64,000 nucleotides of DNA from Bacteroidota bacterium (GTDB lineage: Bacteria > Bacteroidota > Bacteroidia > Chitinophagales > Chitinophagaceae). The notes under the pieces were generated by a model. That model did not search any database. It saw only the letters and a program-made list of their open reading frames with translations, and was not told where the DNA came from. The stretch is from NCBI GenBank assembly GCA_028875875.1, contig JAGWUV010000004.1, forward strand, positions 1 to 64,000, in the 5' to 3' direction. Positions 53,701 to 63,140 of the stretch are shown here, piece by piece; positions within the stretch are counted from its first letter, which is position 1, and each line of letters begins with the position of its first letter. The translations under genes were made by a program, and so were the position numbers.

Positions 53701-56652
53701 ATGAAAAAGCTTTTCTTGTTTGTCCAAATACTGCTGATGAGTGTCTGCCTTCTGGCACAGAACCGGGTAATTACCGGAACTGTAACAGATTCTGAATCCG
53801 GTGAACCCATAACTGGGGCTTCTGTTCGAGTGATGGGGAGTAAGGCCGGGGTTATTGTAGATGATAAAGGCAGCTTCAAAATACAGGTACCTGCCAATGC
53901 AATGCTCGAAATAACGAGTGTTGGTTATAAAACTATTCAATTAAAACCTGAAAATGGTACTATACAAATAAAACTGGTGGCTGAAAATAAACAGTTGAAC
54001 GAAGTGGTGGTGGTAGGTTATGGTAGCAAAAAAAGATCTGACGTAACAGGTTCTGTTGCATCAGTTCCTAAATCCAGGTTATCACAATTGCCGGTAACCA
54101 ATGTACTTCAATCTGTGGAAGGTGCTGTGGCAGGTTTAAATATCACCACAACTTCTTCTGTTCCGGGCAGTACACCTAATGTTGTATCAAGAGGACAAAA
54201 CTCTATCACAGCAGGTAGTACGCCTTACGTAGTAGTAGATGGTTTGCCATTGATCTCAACTGTTGGTTCTGCGCTAAATGATATCAACCCAAATGATATT
54301 GCATCTATCGAAGTATTGAAAGATGCTTCTGCAACTGCTATTTATGGTGTGAAAGGTTCTAATGGTGTTATCCTGATTACAACCAAGCGTGGCGCAACGG
54401 GTAAGCCTGTTATTCGCTATAATGCTTATGCGGGTTTAGAAAATATAGCCCACATCTTACAACCTCGCAGTGGTACAGAGTATGTACAAAAATATGCAGA
54501 CTATATGTCGCAAACAGGTCAGCCGCAAACAAGTCCTGTTCCAAACTATGGAGAATTGGCTAACTACAATGCAGGTAAAACATACAATTGGGTAGACTTA
54601 GCTACGCAACAAGGTGTGATCACTGATCATAACCTGAGTGTTTCTGGCGGAACAGCCGATGTTAAATATTACTTAGGTGGTGAGTATATGAAACAGCAGG
54701 GCGTTATTAAAGGGTATCAGTACCACAGGGCAAGTTTTCGGGCTAATGTAGATATGAACGTAACCAAGTTTTTAACAGTAGGTATGTCTTCTTTATTTAC
54801 AGCCAATAATTACGATGGTGGTAGGGCTAACTTTTTGTTTGCAACAGCCATGAGTCCTTATGGCCAACCCTATAATACGGATGGTTCCTACGCTATTTAT
54901 CCAATGTATCCGGAGTTATTGTATACCAATCCATTGTTGGGATTAACAACCGGTCGTATCAGCAGAACATATAACCTCAACGGAAATGCTTATGCTGAAA
55001 TAAAGTTTACGGGATGGTTGAAAGGATTGAAATATCGTTTGAATGCGGGTTATATCTATTATCCTGAGCGTTATGCGAATTATACAGGAAGAGCAGCCAA
55101 TGATTTGATTGGTACTGCAAGTATTGAGAACGATCATACGTACAACTACACTATAGAAAATATTTTAACCTATGCAAAAGACTGGAAAAAACATCATATA
55201 GATTTTACAGGTTTATATAGTGCACAGGAAAGAAATTACCTGAGAACGGTTGCAGGAGCAAGTGGTTTTATCAATGATATTATCAGTTTCGATAACCTGG
55301 GAGCAGGTGCAACACAAACAAGTTATTCTTACGCAGACAGATATGGTTTGAATTCTCAGATGGGAAGGATTAACTATACTTATGATGGCAGATATTTATT
55401 TACTGCCACAGCAAGGCGTGATGGTTCTTCCGTATTTGGTGGTAACACTACCAAGTATGGTATATTCCCTTCTGTTGCTTTTGGTTGGAACATAACAAAT
55501 GAATCTTTCATGAAAAATGTTACGGCCATCAATAACCTTAAGTTCAGAGTATCTTATGGTAAAACTGGTAATGAAGGTGTAGGTGTATATAATACGATCA
55601 CAACAGATAATGCAGTCCGCTATCCCTTTAATGGTGTAAGTACCATTGGTGTAGTGGCTGGTAATCTTGGTAATGCCAATCTGCATTGGGAAACAACTAA
55701 AACCCTGAATATAGGTATCGATTTCAGTGTTGTAAAAAACAGGATTTCCGGTACAATCGATTATTATCATAACAACACTTCCGATTTATTACTCAGAAGA
55801 AGTTTGCCCATTATTACTGGTTATGGATCTGTAATGGATAATATTGGTAAACTTTCTAACCGTGGTTTTGAAGTAACGTTGAACACTCAAAACATTGTAG
55901 CACGTGATTTCAAATGGGAATCTTCTATTGTTTTTGCAGCTAATCAAAACCGTTTGGTTGATTTATATGGTGATGGAAAAGATGATATAGGTAACAGGTG
56001 GTTTATCGGTCATCCGGTAAGCGTTGTGTATGATTATGTGATGCAAGGTATATGGCAAACAGGTGAAGATCCTTCTAAACAAGATCCGGGTGCTAAGCCG
56101 GGCGACCTTAAATTCAAAGATGTAGATGGTGATGGTAAGATTACTGCTAATGATATGGTTATCCTGGGCCAAACTGCACCTAAATGGACAGGAGGGTTTA
56201 CTAATACATTCCATTATAAAAACTGGCATCTGAATATCTTTATTCAAACTGCACAGGGGATGGTGAAAGGCGATCCTGATCTGAATTACAATGATGAAAC
56301 AGGAAGAAGAAATACACCGGCTGAAATAGGTTATTGGACACCAACGAACCACAATAATTCTCGCCCAGCATTATCTTATAATAATGTTAGGGGATATGGG
56401 TATGCAAGTGATGCCAGCTATACAAGAATTAAAGATGTTACACTTAGTTATGTGTTTTCAAATAGTTTAATTGAAAAATTGCATTTAGGAAGTTGTACTG
56501 TATACTTCAGTGGCCGCAACCTGTACACTTTTACAAAATGGGTAGGTTGGGATCCTGAAAACAATTACTCATACAGGGGGTCTGGAGACTGGACTAACAA
56601 CTATCCTTTAACCCGTTCATTTGTTTTAGGTGCCAATATTTCCATTAAATAA
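53701..56652 (+). CDS. SusC-like TonB-dependent outer-membrane transporter (second locus)
   Basis: Signal peptide MKKLFLFVQILLMSVCLLAQ, then carboxypeptidase-regulatory-like domain (ITGTVTDSESGEPITGASV), plug with the motif SIEVLKDASATAIYGVKGSN, and the beta-barrel ending in SFVLGANISIK. 983 residues, on the short side for SusC but with all domains. Clearly different in sequence from the pectin SusC at 11908, consistent with another glycan. 20 bp before the susD gene. Confidence 0.95.
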   Translation: MKKLFLFVQILLMSVCLLAQNRVITGTVTDSESGEPITGASVRVMGSKAGVIVDDKGSFKIQVPANAMLEITSVGYKTIQLKPENGTIQIKLVAENKQLNEVVVVGYGSKKRSDVTGSVASVPKSRLSQLPVTNVLQSVEGAVAGLNITTTSSVPGSTPNVVSRGQNSITAGSTPYVVVDGLPLISTVGSALNDINPNDIASIEVLKDASATAIYGVKGSNGVILITTKRGATGKPVIRYNAYAGLENIAHILQPRSGTEYVQKYADYMSQTGQPQTSPVPNYGELANYNAGKTYNWVDLATQQGVITDHNLSVSGGTADVKYYLGGEYMKQQGVIKGYQYHRASFRANVDMNVTKFLTVGMSSLFTANNYDGGRANFLFATAMSPYGQPYNTDGSYAIYPMYPELLYTNPLLGLTTGRISRTYNLNGNAYAEIKFTGWLKGLKYRLNAGYIYYPERYANYTGRAANDLIGTASIENDHTYNYTIENILTYAKDWKKHHIDFTGLYSAQERNYLRTVAGASGFINDIISFDNLGAGATQTSYSYADRYGLNSQMGRINYTYDGRYLFTATARRDGSSVFGGNTTKYGIFPSVAFGWNITNESFMKNVTAINNLKFRVSYGKTGNEGVGVYNTITTDNAVRYPFNGVSTIGVVAGNLGNANLHWETTKTLNIGIDFSVVKNRISGTIDYYHNNTSDLLLRRSLPIITGYGSVMDNIGKLSNRGFEVTLNTQNIVARDFKWESSIVFAANQNRLVDLYGDGKDDIGNRWFIGHPVSVVYDYVMQGIWQTGEDPSKQDPGAKPGDLKFKDVDGDGKITANDMVILGQTAPKWTGGFTNTFHYKNWHLNIFIQTAQGMVKGDPDLNYNDETGRRNTPAEIGYWTPTNHNNSRPALSYNNVRGYGYASDASYTRIKDVTLSYVFSNSLIEKLHLGSCTVYFSGRNLYTFTKWVGWDPENNYSYRGSGDWTNNYPLTRSFVLGANISIK

Positions 56653-56672
56653 ACTTGAAAAATATTATTGTT

Positions 56673-58295
56673 ATGAAAAAATATATTATTCCTATACTAA
56701 GCTCAGTAATGCTGTTGGGCGTTACGGCTTGCAAGAAGAGTTTTCTGAGCGAAACACCCATGTCTTCATACACACCGGTTACCTTAACTGATTCTTTGGG
56801 TATCGAGGCTTCGCTGATCGGGTTGTATAATCATGTTAGTACTATCTACACTTATTCAGGAAGACAAGGATGGGTAAGTGTTTGGCAGGTAGGAACAGAT
56901 GTAGCAAATGCAACCGCTAACCAGGAGGGAATTGAAATTCCATATTATAACTATTCTTTACTAACCCCGGCAGATGCTGCCGCAGGTTATATCTGGAACC
57001 GTTATTACATACTGGTTAATCTTACCAATACCATCATTGATAATATGACCATTGCTTCTCTTTCTCAAAATGGCAAGAACCAGGCAACGGCAGAAGCTAT
57101 GTTCTTCAGAGCGTATGCGTATAATAACCTGGCTACACTTTTTGGTAAAGTGCCTTTGGTTCAACATGCATTAACGGGTCCTAAAACAAATTTTGTTCGT
57201 AATTCACTCGATAGTATCAATAATTTCATTGTTAGTGATCTCACTTTCGCTGCGAATAATTTACCCGACATTGAAGCTGTAAAAACCAATGCAAAGGGTA
57301 AAATGTATGAGAGAGCGAATAAATACATGGCCATGCAGTTATTGGCTGAAGTGTACCTAAGAATGGGTAAGCCTGATCTTGCAGAACAACAAACGCAGGC
57401 TATTATTAACAGTGGTAAGTTTAGTTTGATTAATAAACGGTATGGGGTGGTTTCTTCTTTGCCGGGAGATTACTATTCTGATATGTTCCATTATGGTAAT
57501 CAAAGAAGATCCCAGGGAAACACAGAAGCTATTTGGGTTTTAGAGCAGGAGAATACTGCAACTGTTGTAGGTGGAAATACCGGAAACGCCCAGCAGAGAA
57601 GGGTTTGGGGTGCTGCTTACTATAATATTAAAGGCCTGTCTATTTGTGATTCATTAGGAGGAAGATCATTGGCTCGTTTACGTTTGAGTAACTGGGTTAT
57701 TTATAATCTTTATAATAATGACGATATCCGTAATTCGCCTTATAACCTGCGAAGAAGATATTATTATAATGATCCTACTAGCCCGAATTTCGGTCAGCAA
57801 GTGCCTTATAACGGGCCGGATACCTTGTTCAAGACTTGTCCAAGTATTACCAAATGGGGACAGTTTGATCCCAATGATGTGTTTGGCTACACAATGGTGA
57901 AAGACTTCATTTTAATGCGTTTAGGTGAAACATATTTGTTACAGGCCGAAGCCCAGTTCAAACAAGGAAAATTACAGGATGCTGCTAACAGCATTAATGT
58001 ATTAAGACAAAGAGCGTTTGGTGCTAATTATCCTGCTGAAGGCCAGGTTCAAGCTTCAGATATAACTATGGATTTTATTCTGGATGAAAGAGCAAGAGAG
58101 CTGATTGGTGAAGAGAACAGGCGAATGACTTTAATGCGTACAGGTACTTTGGTAGACAGAGCATTGAAATTAAATCCAAATGATGCTGCGAAGCCGATAA
58201 CCGGCTTAACTAAAACCAACTTGTTATTGCCTATTCCTTTATCTGAAATTCAGTTGAATAAGGATGCGGTTCTGGAACAAAACCCAGGCTATTAA
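56673..58295 (+). CDS. SusD/RagB-like surface glycan-binding lipoprotein (second locus)
   Basis: Partner of the preceding SusC. ATG 56673 gives a lipoprotein signal with lipobox GVTAC followed by KKSFLSETP. SusD blocks: EAMFFRAYAYNNLATLFGKVPLV, FILMRLGETYLLQAEAQFKQG, DERARELIGEENRRMTLMRTG and LLPIPLSEIQLNKDAVLEQNPGY. 540 residues. A 15-bp perfect hairpin lies between it and the BNR_4 gene. Confidence 0.95.
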   Translation: MKKYIIPILSSVMLLGVTACKKSFLSETPMSSYTPVTLTDSLGIEASLIGLYNHVSTIYTYSGRQGWVSVWQVGTDVANATANQEGIEIPYYNYSLLTPADAAAGYIWNRYYILVNLTNTIIDNMTIASLSQNGKNQATAEAMFFRAYAYNNLATLFGKVPLVQHALTGPKTNFVRNSLDSINNFIVSDLTFAANNLPDIEAVKTNAKGKMYERANKYMAMQLLAEVYLRMGKPDLAEQQTQAIINSGKFSLINKRYGVVSSLPGDYYSDMFHYGNQRRSQGNTEAIWVLEQENTATVVGGNTGNAQQRRVWGAAYYNIKGLSICDSLGGRSLARLRLSNWVIYNLYNNDDIRNSPYNLRRRYYYNDPTSPNFGQQVPYNGPDTLFKTCPSITKWGQFDPNDVFGYTMVKDFILMRLGETYLLQAEAQFKQGKLQDAANSINVLRQRAFGANYPAEGQVQASDITMDFILDERARELIGEENRRMTLMRTGTLVDRALKLNPNDAAKPITGLTKTNLLLPIPLSEIQLNKDAVLEQNPGY

Positions 58296-58327
58296 TCAGT
58301 AGGAAGGGTTTCATTCTTCTATTATAA

Positions 58328-58366
58328 AAGTAATGGTTGTTATGGTTTTGCTAACAACCATTACTT
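58328..58366 (+). other. Strong hairpin between susD and the BNR_4 gene
   Basis: Perfect 15-bp stem AAGTAATGGTTGTTA / TAACAACCATTACTT with a 9-base loop. No T-run follows, so it may block 3' decay of susCD mRNA or direct processing rather than terminate. The next start is 24 bases downstream. Confidence 0.8.
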
Positions 58367-58390
58367 ACCTTGATATCCTAATTGAAATAT

Positions 58391-59728
58391 ATGTTTAAAA
58401 GCATTGGATTTTTGCCTTCAAAACTATGTTTTCTTAGTTTCATTGCTGCTGGATTAGCCTTCATTCAAAAAGCAGATGCACAGCAGTCAAAACTGGTGAA
58501 TGTTGCCAGTGGCTGGGCTAACAATACAGTAAATACAGTTGTTTTTCGGAAGAATGCACTGGTAACATGGAAGGATACGCAATTCATTGCATTTTACAAC
58601 CAGCAACATTATGTAGTGTTGGGGAAAAGAAAAATCGGGTCAGAGAAATGGGAGCTGAAACAAACAAGCTTTACGGGTAATACAGCAGATGCTCATAATT
58701 GCATAAGTATAATGGTCGATGGAGAAGGCTATTTACATGTATCGTGGGATCATCATGGTAGTAAATTGCATTACAGCAGAAGCGTAAGCCCTGGATCGCT
58801 AACCATGTTGGCACCATTGTCAATGACAGGTATAGAAGAAAGTTCAGTTACATATCCTGAGTTTTATAGGTTAGCTAATGGTAATCTTTTGTTTTTATAC
58901 AGGAGTGGCGCATCCGGGAAAGGTAACCTTGTGCTTAACCGTTATGATATAAAAACACACCAATGGAATCAACTGTATAGTAACCTGATCGATGGGGAAG
59001 GCAGGCGTAACGCATACTGGCAAGCTTTTGTTGATGTAAAGGGTATTATACACATTTCATGGGTATGGAGAGAGAGTGCCGATGTAGCAAGTAATCATGA
59101 TCTATGTTATGCCCGTTCTACAGATGGAGGTATCACATGGGAGAAATCTACAGGTGAAAAATATACACTACCTGTTACTGCCGCAACAGCAGAGTACATT
59201 TGTCATATTTCCCAAAAAAGTGAATTGATTAACCAAACATCAATGTATGCAGATGAAAATGGAGAGCCTTACATTGCTACCTACTGGAAGGAAAAAAATG
59301 ATTCTGTTCCGCAATACCATTTTGTTTATCATCAGCAGAAAAAATGGTATGTGCAAAGTCTTTCCTTCCGGAAAACTCCTTTTACTTTAAGTGGTGGCGG
59401 CTCTAAAAGAATTCCTATTGCAAGGCCGCAGATTATTAGCTGGATATCTTCTAATTCCAGAAATATAGGCATTGTTTTTCGTGATGAAGAAAGGGGAAAT
59501 AAACTATCTATCGCAGTTTTTAAAACCAATTTTCCTAAAAATATCTTGATAAAGGATATCACTGATTTTTCAATCGGCTCTTCTGAACCTTTGTATGATA
59601 CAGAATTGTGGAAAGAACAAAAAAAGTTAAACTTCTTTATTCAGTATACCGAACAAATAGACGGGGAAGGCAAGGCTGATATACCGCCAACTCCGGTTCA
59701 GGTACTGGAGTGGAATTATAGCCATTAA
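58391..59728 (+). CDS. BNR_4-family beta-propeller protein, secreted (putative polysaccharide lyase or rhamnosidase)
   Basis: Signal peptide MFKSIGFLPSKLCFLSFIAAGLAF...ADAQ, then a propeller with an Asp-box (ARSTDGGITW). BNR_4 relatives include ulvan lyases (PL24/PL25) and the rhamnosidase family GH145, so the family name does not fix the reaction. The pattern His102 (ADAHN), His122 (WDHHGSKLHYSRS), Tyr155 (TYPEFYR) and Arg171 (LLFLYRSG) has the same 20- and 16-residue spacings that I recall for the PL25 catalytic His/His and Tyr/Arg pairs. A lyase would create an unsaturated glucuronate, which the GH88 gene 22 bp downstream could remove. 445 residues. Reaction is inference. Confidence 0.75.
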   Translation: MFKSIGFLPSKLCFLSFIAAGLAFIQKADAQQSKLVNVASGWANNTVNTVVFRKNALVTWKDTQFIAFYNQQHYVVLGKRKIGSEKWELKQTSFTGNTADAHNCISIMVDGEGYLHVSWDHHGSKLHYSRSVSPGSLTMLAPLSMTGIEESSVTYPEFYRLANGNLLFLYRSGASGKGNLVLNRYDIKTHQWNQLYSNLIDGEGRRNAYWQAFVDVKGIIHISWVWRESADVASNHDLCYARSTDGGITWEKSTGEKYTLPVTAATAEYICHISQKSELINQTSMYADENGEPYIATYWKEKNDSVPQYHFVYHQQKKWYVQSLSFRKTPFTLSGGGSKRIPIARPQIISWISSNSRNIGIVFRDEERGNKLSIAVFKTNFPKNILIKDITDFSIGSSEPLYDTELWKEQKKLNFFIQYTEQIDGEGKADIPPTPVQVLEWNYSH

Positions 59729-59750
59729 TAAAAGATCGTAAACCAAAAAT

Positions 59751-60950
59751 ATGAGATCCATATTCCTTTTCTGTTGTATAAGTCTTTTGTGTTTGAAAGG
59801 AATTACACAAAACGAACGATTGTTTCAGCCTGATGCTAAACTGTTATCGGTAATTAATAAAAATTTTTCAGATGCAGATGAGCAATATAGGGTTTTAATG
59901 AAGATGGTGCCTGAAAATGAATTTCCTAAAACATTCTTTCCTGCCACCAGAAAGTATGAGTTTAGTTCTGCAGACTGGTGGTGTAGCGGTTTTTATGCTG
60001 GTACCTTATTGAATTTATTTAGAGAGACGAATGATACATTACTTTGGCATGAAGCGATAAAAAGTATGCATTTTCTCCAAAAAGAAGAATTCAATACCGG
60101 TACCCACGACCTAGGATTTATGATGTATAGTAGCTTTGGAACGGCTAATAAAATAAGCCCTTCCAAAAACTATGAGCAGGTATTGATGAACAGTGCAAAG
60201 TCTTTGATTACAAGATTTAATGCTAAAGTAGGTTGTATCAAGTCTTGGGATAATACGCCTTGGAAGTTTCCCGTAATTATTGATAATATGATGAACCTGG
60301 AATTATTGTTTTGGGCTACAAAGTTCTCTGGCGACTCTTCTTTTTATCATATAGCGGTTACACATGCCAATACAACTATGAAGAATCATTATCGCCCCGA
60401 TTATAGTTCTTATCACATGGTTAACTATGATCCCAACACCGGTAATGTGATCGGGAAAATAACAGTACAGGGATATGCGGATTCTTCTGCGTGGGCAAGG
60501 GGGCAGGCCTGGGGGTTGTATGGCTATACCGTTGCTTACAGAGAAACAAAGGATAATAAATATTTACAGCAAGCTGAGTATATTGCAGATTTTATCTTAC
60601 ATCATCCTAATTATCCTTCAGATGGTATTCCATATTGGGATTTTAATGTGCCCAATATTCCGCATGCTCTTCGGGATGCTTCAGCGGCAAGTGTTCTCGC
60701 ATCAGCTTTACTGGAATTGTATAAATATGTGGATTTGCCTCATGCAAAAAACTATGTTGCCGCAGCAGAAAAAATTATTACTACACTTTCTTCGCCGCAG
60801 TATAAGGCCGTCATCGGAACAAATGGCGGCTTTATTTTAGAGCATTCTGTTGGTCATATGCCAAGTAAATCCGAGATTGACGTTCCTTTAACCTATGCTG
60901 ACTATTATTTTGTAGAAGCAATGATGCGGTATAGAAACCTTGGTAAATAA
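59751..60950 (+). CDS. GH88 unsaturated glucuronyl hydrolase, secreted
   Basis: Hydrates and releases a 4,5-unsaturated glucuronate from the non-reducing end of lyase products. Signal peptide residues 1-20 (MRSIFLFCCISLLCLKGITQ). The (alpha/alpha)6 barrel keeps both family aspartates: Asp120 in THDLGFMMY and Asp178 in IIDNMMNLELLF, plus QGYADSSAWARGQAWGLYGY. 399 residues. The released keto-uronate can enter the kduI-kduD route encoded in the first locus. Its presence strongly suggests a lyase acts earlier, with the BNR_4 protein as the local candidate. Confidence 0.93.
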   Translation: MRSIFLFCCISLLCLKGITQNERLFQPDAKLLSVINKNFSDADEQYRVLMKMVPENEFPKTFFPATRKYEFSSADWWCSGFYAGTLLNLFRETNDTLLWHEAIKSMHFLQKEEFNTGTHDLGFMMYSSFGTANKISPSKNYEQVLMNSAKSLITRFNAKVGCIKSWDNTPWKFPVIIDNMMNLELLFWATKFSGDSSFYHIAVTHANTTMKNHYRPDYSSYHMVNYDPNTGNVIGKITVQGYADSSAWARGQAWGLYGYTVAYRETKDNKYLQQAEYIADFILHHPNYPSDGIPYWDFNVPNIPHALRDASAASVLASALLELYKYVDLPHAKNYVAAAEKIITTLSSPQYKAVIGTNGGFILEHSVGHMPSKSEIDVPLTYADYYFVEAMMRYRNLGK

Positions 60951-60974
60951 TTTAATTGTTTTAATGACAATCAT

Positions 60975-62075
60975 ATGTATAGAAAAATATTCATTTTACT
61001 AATGGGAGTAATGCAACTCACATGGGTAGCTGCTCAGGTAAAGATGTTTACTCCCGGCAAACTCTGGCCGGATAATAATGGTGTTCACATCAATGCTCAT
61101 GGTGGCGGATTCCTTTATTTTAATGAAACCTATTATTGGTTTGGCGAGCATAAGATAGAAGGCAAAAAAGGCAATTCAGCCCAGGTAGGTGTTCATTGCT
61201 ATTCTTCAAAAGATTTATATAATTGGAAAGATGAGGGAATAGCGTTGGCCGTATCAAACGATTCTACAAGTGATATCGCAAAAGGCTGTATCCTCGAGAG
61301 GCCTAAAGTGGTATATAATAAAAAGACAGGGAAGTTTGTAATGTGGTTTCACCTCGAGTTACTGGGTAAGGGATATAGTGCGGCAAGAGCTGGTGTTGCG
61401 GTAAGTGATCATGTTACTGGGCCATATACATTTTTAAAGAGCTACAGACCCAATGCAGGCAAAATGCCTTACTATAATGATGTGACCACCTCGAGCGACA
61501 AGGTTAATTGCGATCATCCTGCCAATAAGAGCGATCACTTTTTTTGCAGGGATTTACCGGGTGGACAAATGGCGAGGGATATGACCGTGTTTGTTGATGA
61601 TGATGGAAAAGCCTATCATATTTTTTCTTCGGAAGAAAATTTTACTCTTCAGCTGGCAGAGTTGACGGATGACTACACCGGACACACAGGGAAATTTATT
61701 CGTATTTATATTGGTCATCAGACAGAGGCTCCAGCTTTGTTTAAGCGAAACGGGAAATATTATTTAATAGGCTCCGGATGTACGGGTTGGGCGCCAAACA
61801 CTGCAAGATGGTTTACTGCAGATTCTATCTGGGGGCAATGGATATACAAGGGAAACCCCTGTATAGGGCCCGGGGCTGATACTACTTTTGGCGGTCAAAG
61901 CACTTATGTGTTGCCGGTGGCAGGTAAAAAAGATGCTTATATTTTCATTGCAGATAGATGGATGCCCAATAATGCAATTGATGGAAGGTATTTTTGGCTT
62001 CCTATAGAGTTTAAGGACGATGAAGTTGAGATCCGTTGGAAAGATTCCTGGAAATTAGATGTGTTTAAAAAATAA
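60975..62075 (+). CDS. GH43-family enzyme of the exo-beta-1,3-galactanase type, secreted
   Basis: Signal peptide MYRKIFILLMGVMQLTWVAAQ. The mature protein begins with NNGVHINAHGGGFLYFNETYYWFGEHK, the pattern of GH43 subfamilies 24/34 that act on the beta-1,3-galactan backbone or arabinose side chains of type II arabinogalactan. The usual N-terminal base Asp is absent, as in those subfamilies; candidate catalytic residues are Glu109 (ILERPKVVYN), Asp202 (ARDMTVFVDDDG) and Glu251 (QTEAPALFKRNG). An insertion of about 30 residues (160-190) separates them. 366 residues, no extra binding module. Confidence 0.87.
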   Translation: MYRKIFILLMGVMQLTWVAAQVKMFTPGKLWPDNNGVHINAHGGGFLYFNETYYWFGEHKIEGKKGNSAQVGVHCYSSKDLYNWKDEGIALAVSNDSTSDIAKGCILERPKVVYNKKTGKFVMWFHLELLGKGYSAARAGVAVSDHVTGPYTFLKSYRPNAGKMPYYNDVTTSSDKVNCDHPANKSDHFFCRDLPGGQMARDMTVFVDDDGKAYHIFSSEENFTLQLAELTDDYTGHTGKFIRIYIGHQTEAPALFKRNGKYYLIGSGCTGWAPNTARWFTADSIWGQWIYKGNPCIGPGADTTFGGQSTYVLPVAGKKDAYIFIADRWMPNNAIDGRYFWLPIEFKDDEVEIRWKDSWKLDVFKK

Positions 62076-62110
62076 GCACTGAAATTGCAGTATAAAACGT
62101 TGTTTGGCAC

Positions 62111-63115
62111 ATGTACCATTTTGATCATAATGGGAAAGTTTTAAAAATAACCCAGATCGTTCAATTCATAACAAAAGATATTGAACGTAATATTTTACGG
62201 AAAGGCGATAAGCTGCTTTCTATCAATGATTTTAGCAAGAAGTATGAACTTTCCCGTGATACTGTAGAAAAAGCCTATAACGAACTGAAGGAAAAAGGAT
62301 TGATAGAAGCTGTTGCAGGGAGGGGCTTTTATGTAAAAGGGAAAAAAAATGTTCAGCTTAAGGTATTGCTCATTTTTAATAAGTTGAGCTATTACAAAAA
62401 GATAGTCTATGAATCAATGGTTCAGGCTTTAGGCTCCAAGGCCAGAATTGATCTTCAGGTATATCATTACGATCCAGGCATACTAAAAGAGATCATTGAT
62501 GAAAATATGGGGCGATATCATTTTTATGTGATCATGCCACACTTTTTTCATCAGGTGAACTTGAAAAAATGCCTCTCCATTATCAATAAGATTCCTCATG
62601 AAGAATTGGTTTTACTTGATAAAAAAATTGCAGAGATCAGGCAACCGCATATTAGTGTGTACCAGGATTTTGAGCAGGATATCTATCAGGTATTAAACCA
62701 GTCGGTAACTGAGTTGAAAAAATATACTTCTGTCTCTGTTATCTTTCCCAAACTCAGCCATCATCCCTTAGAAGTGGTTAAAGGCATTAAGAAGTTTTGC
62801 TCTCAGCATTCAAAACATTTTACAATTGTAGAAGAAATATCTGCTGTTAAATTATTGAAGAAAATTTTATATATCGTACTCACAGAATCGGATCTTGCTT
62901 TATTGCTGAAAAAGATAAAAGCTACAGGATATGTTACAGGGAAAGATGTAGGGGTTATTTCTTTCAATGAAACACCTTTGAAAGAATTGCTGAATATTAC
63001 GGTGATATCAACAGATTTTGAAGCTATGGGTAAAACAGCTGCAGACCTGATGTTGCAAAGAAATTATGCGAATGTTCATAATCCTTTTTTTATGATTCAG
63101 AGAGGTTCTATATAA
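62111..63115 (+). CDS. GntR-type DNA-binding domain fused to LacI-type sugar-binding domain, transcriptional regulator
   Basis: N-terminal winged helix of the GntR family (residues about 12-78: FITKDIERNILRKGDKLLSI, KYELSRDTVEKAYNELKEKG, VAGRGFYVKG). The remaining 250 residues have the periplasmic-binding-protein fold of LacI effectors (LKVLLIFNKLSYYKKIVYES, YVTGKDVGVISFNETPLKEL, GKTAADLMLQRNY). Such regulators usually sense a monosaccharide in the cytoplasm. It sits inside the enzyme operon of the second locus, between GH43 and GH35, so a second, intracellular control layer besides the HTCS is likely. No operator could be assigned. Confidence 0.9.
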   Translation: MYHFDHNGKVLKITQIVQFITKDIERNILRKGDKLLSINDFSKKYELSRDTVEKAYNELKEKGLIEAVAGRGFYVKGKKNVQLKVLLIFNKLSYYKKIVYESMVQALGSKARIDLQVYHYDPGILKEIIDENMGRYHFYVIMPHFFHQVNLKKCLSIINKIPHEELVLLDKKIAEIRQPHISVYQDFEQDIYQVLNQSVTELKKYTSVSVIFPKLSHHPLEVVKGIKKFCSQHSKHFTIVEEISAVKLLKKILYIVLTESDLALLLKKIKATGYVTGKDVGVISFNETPLKELLNITVISTDFEAMGKTAADLMLQRNYANVHNPFFMIQRGSI

Positions 63116-63140
63116 ATTATAGTTTCAGAAAATTAGTTGT

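Noticed and set aside
55963-56352. Minus-strand frame of 129 codons inside the second susC
   Set aside because: Antisense shadow of a well-conserved barrel region.
60475-60840. Plus-strand frame of 121 codons inside the GH88 gene
   Set aside because: Out-of-frame shadow; the GH88 frame carries the catalytic and family motifs.
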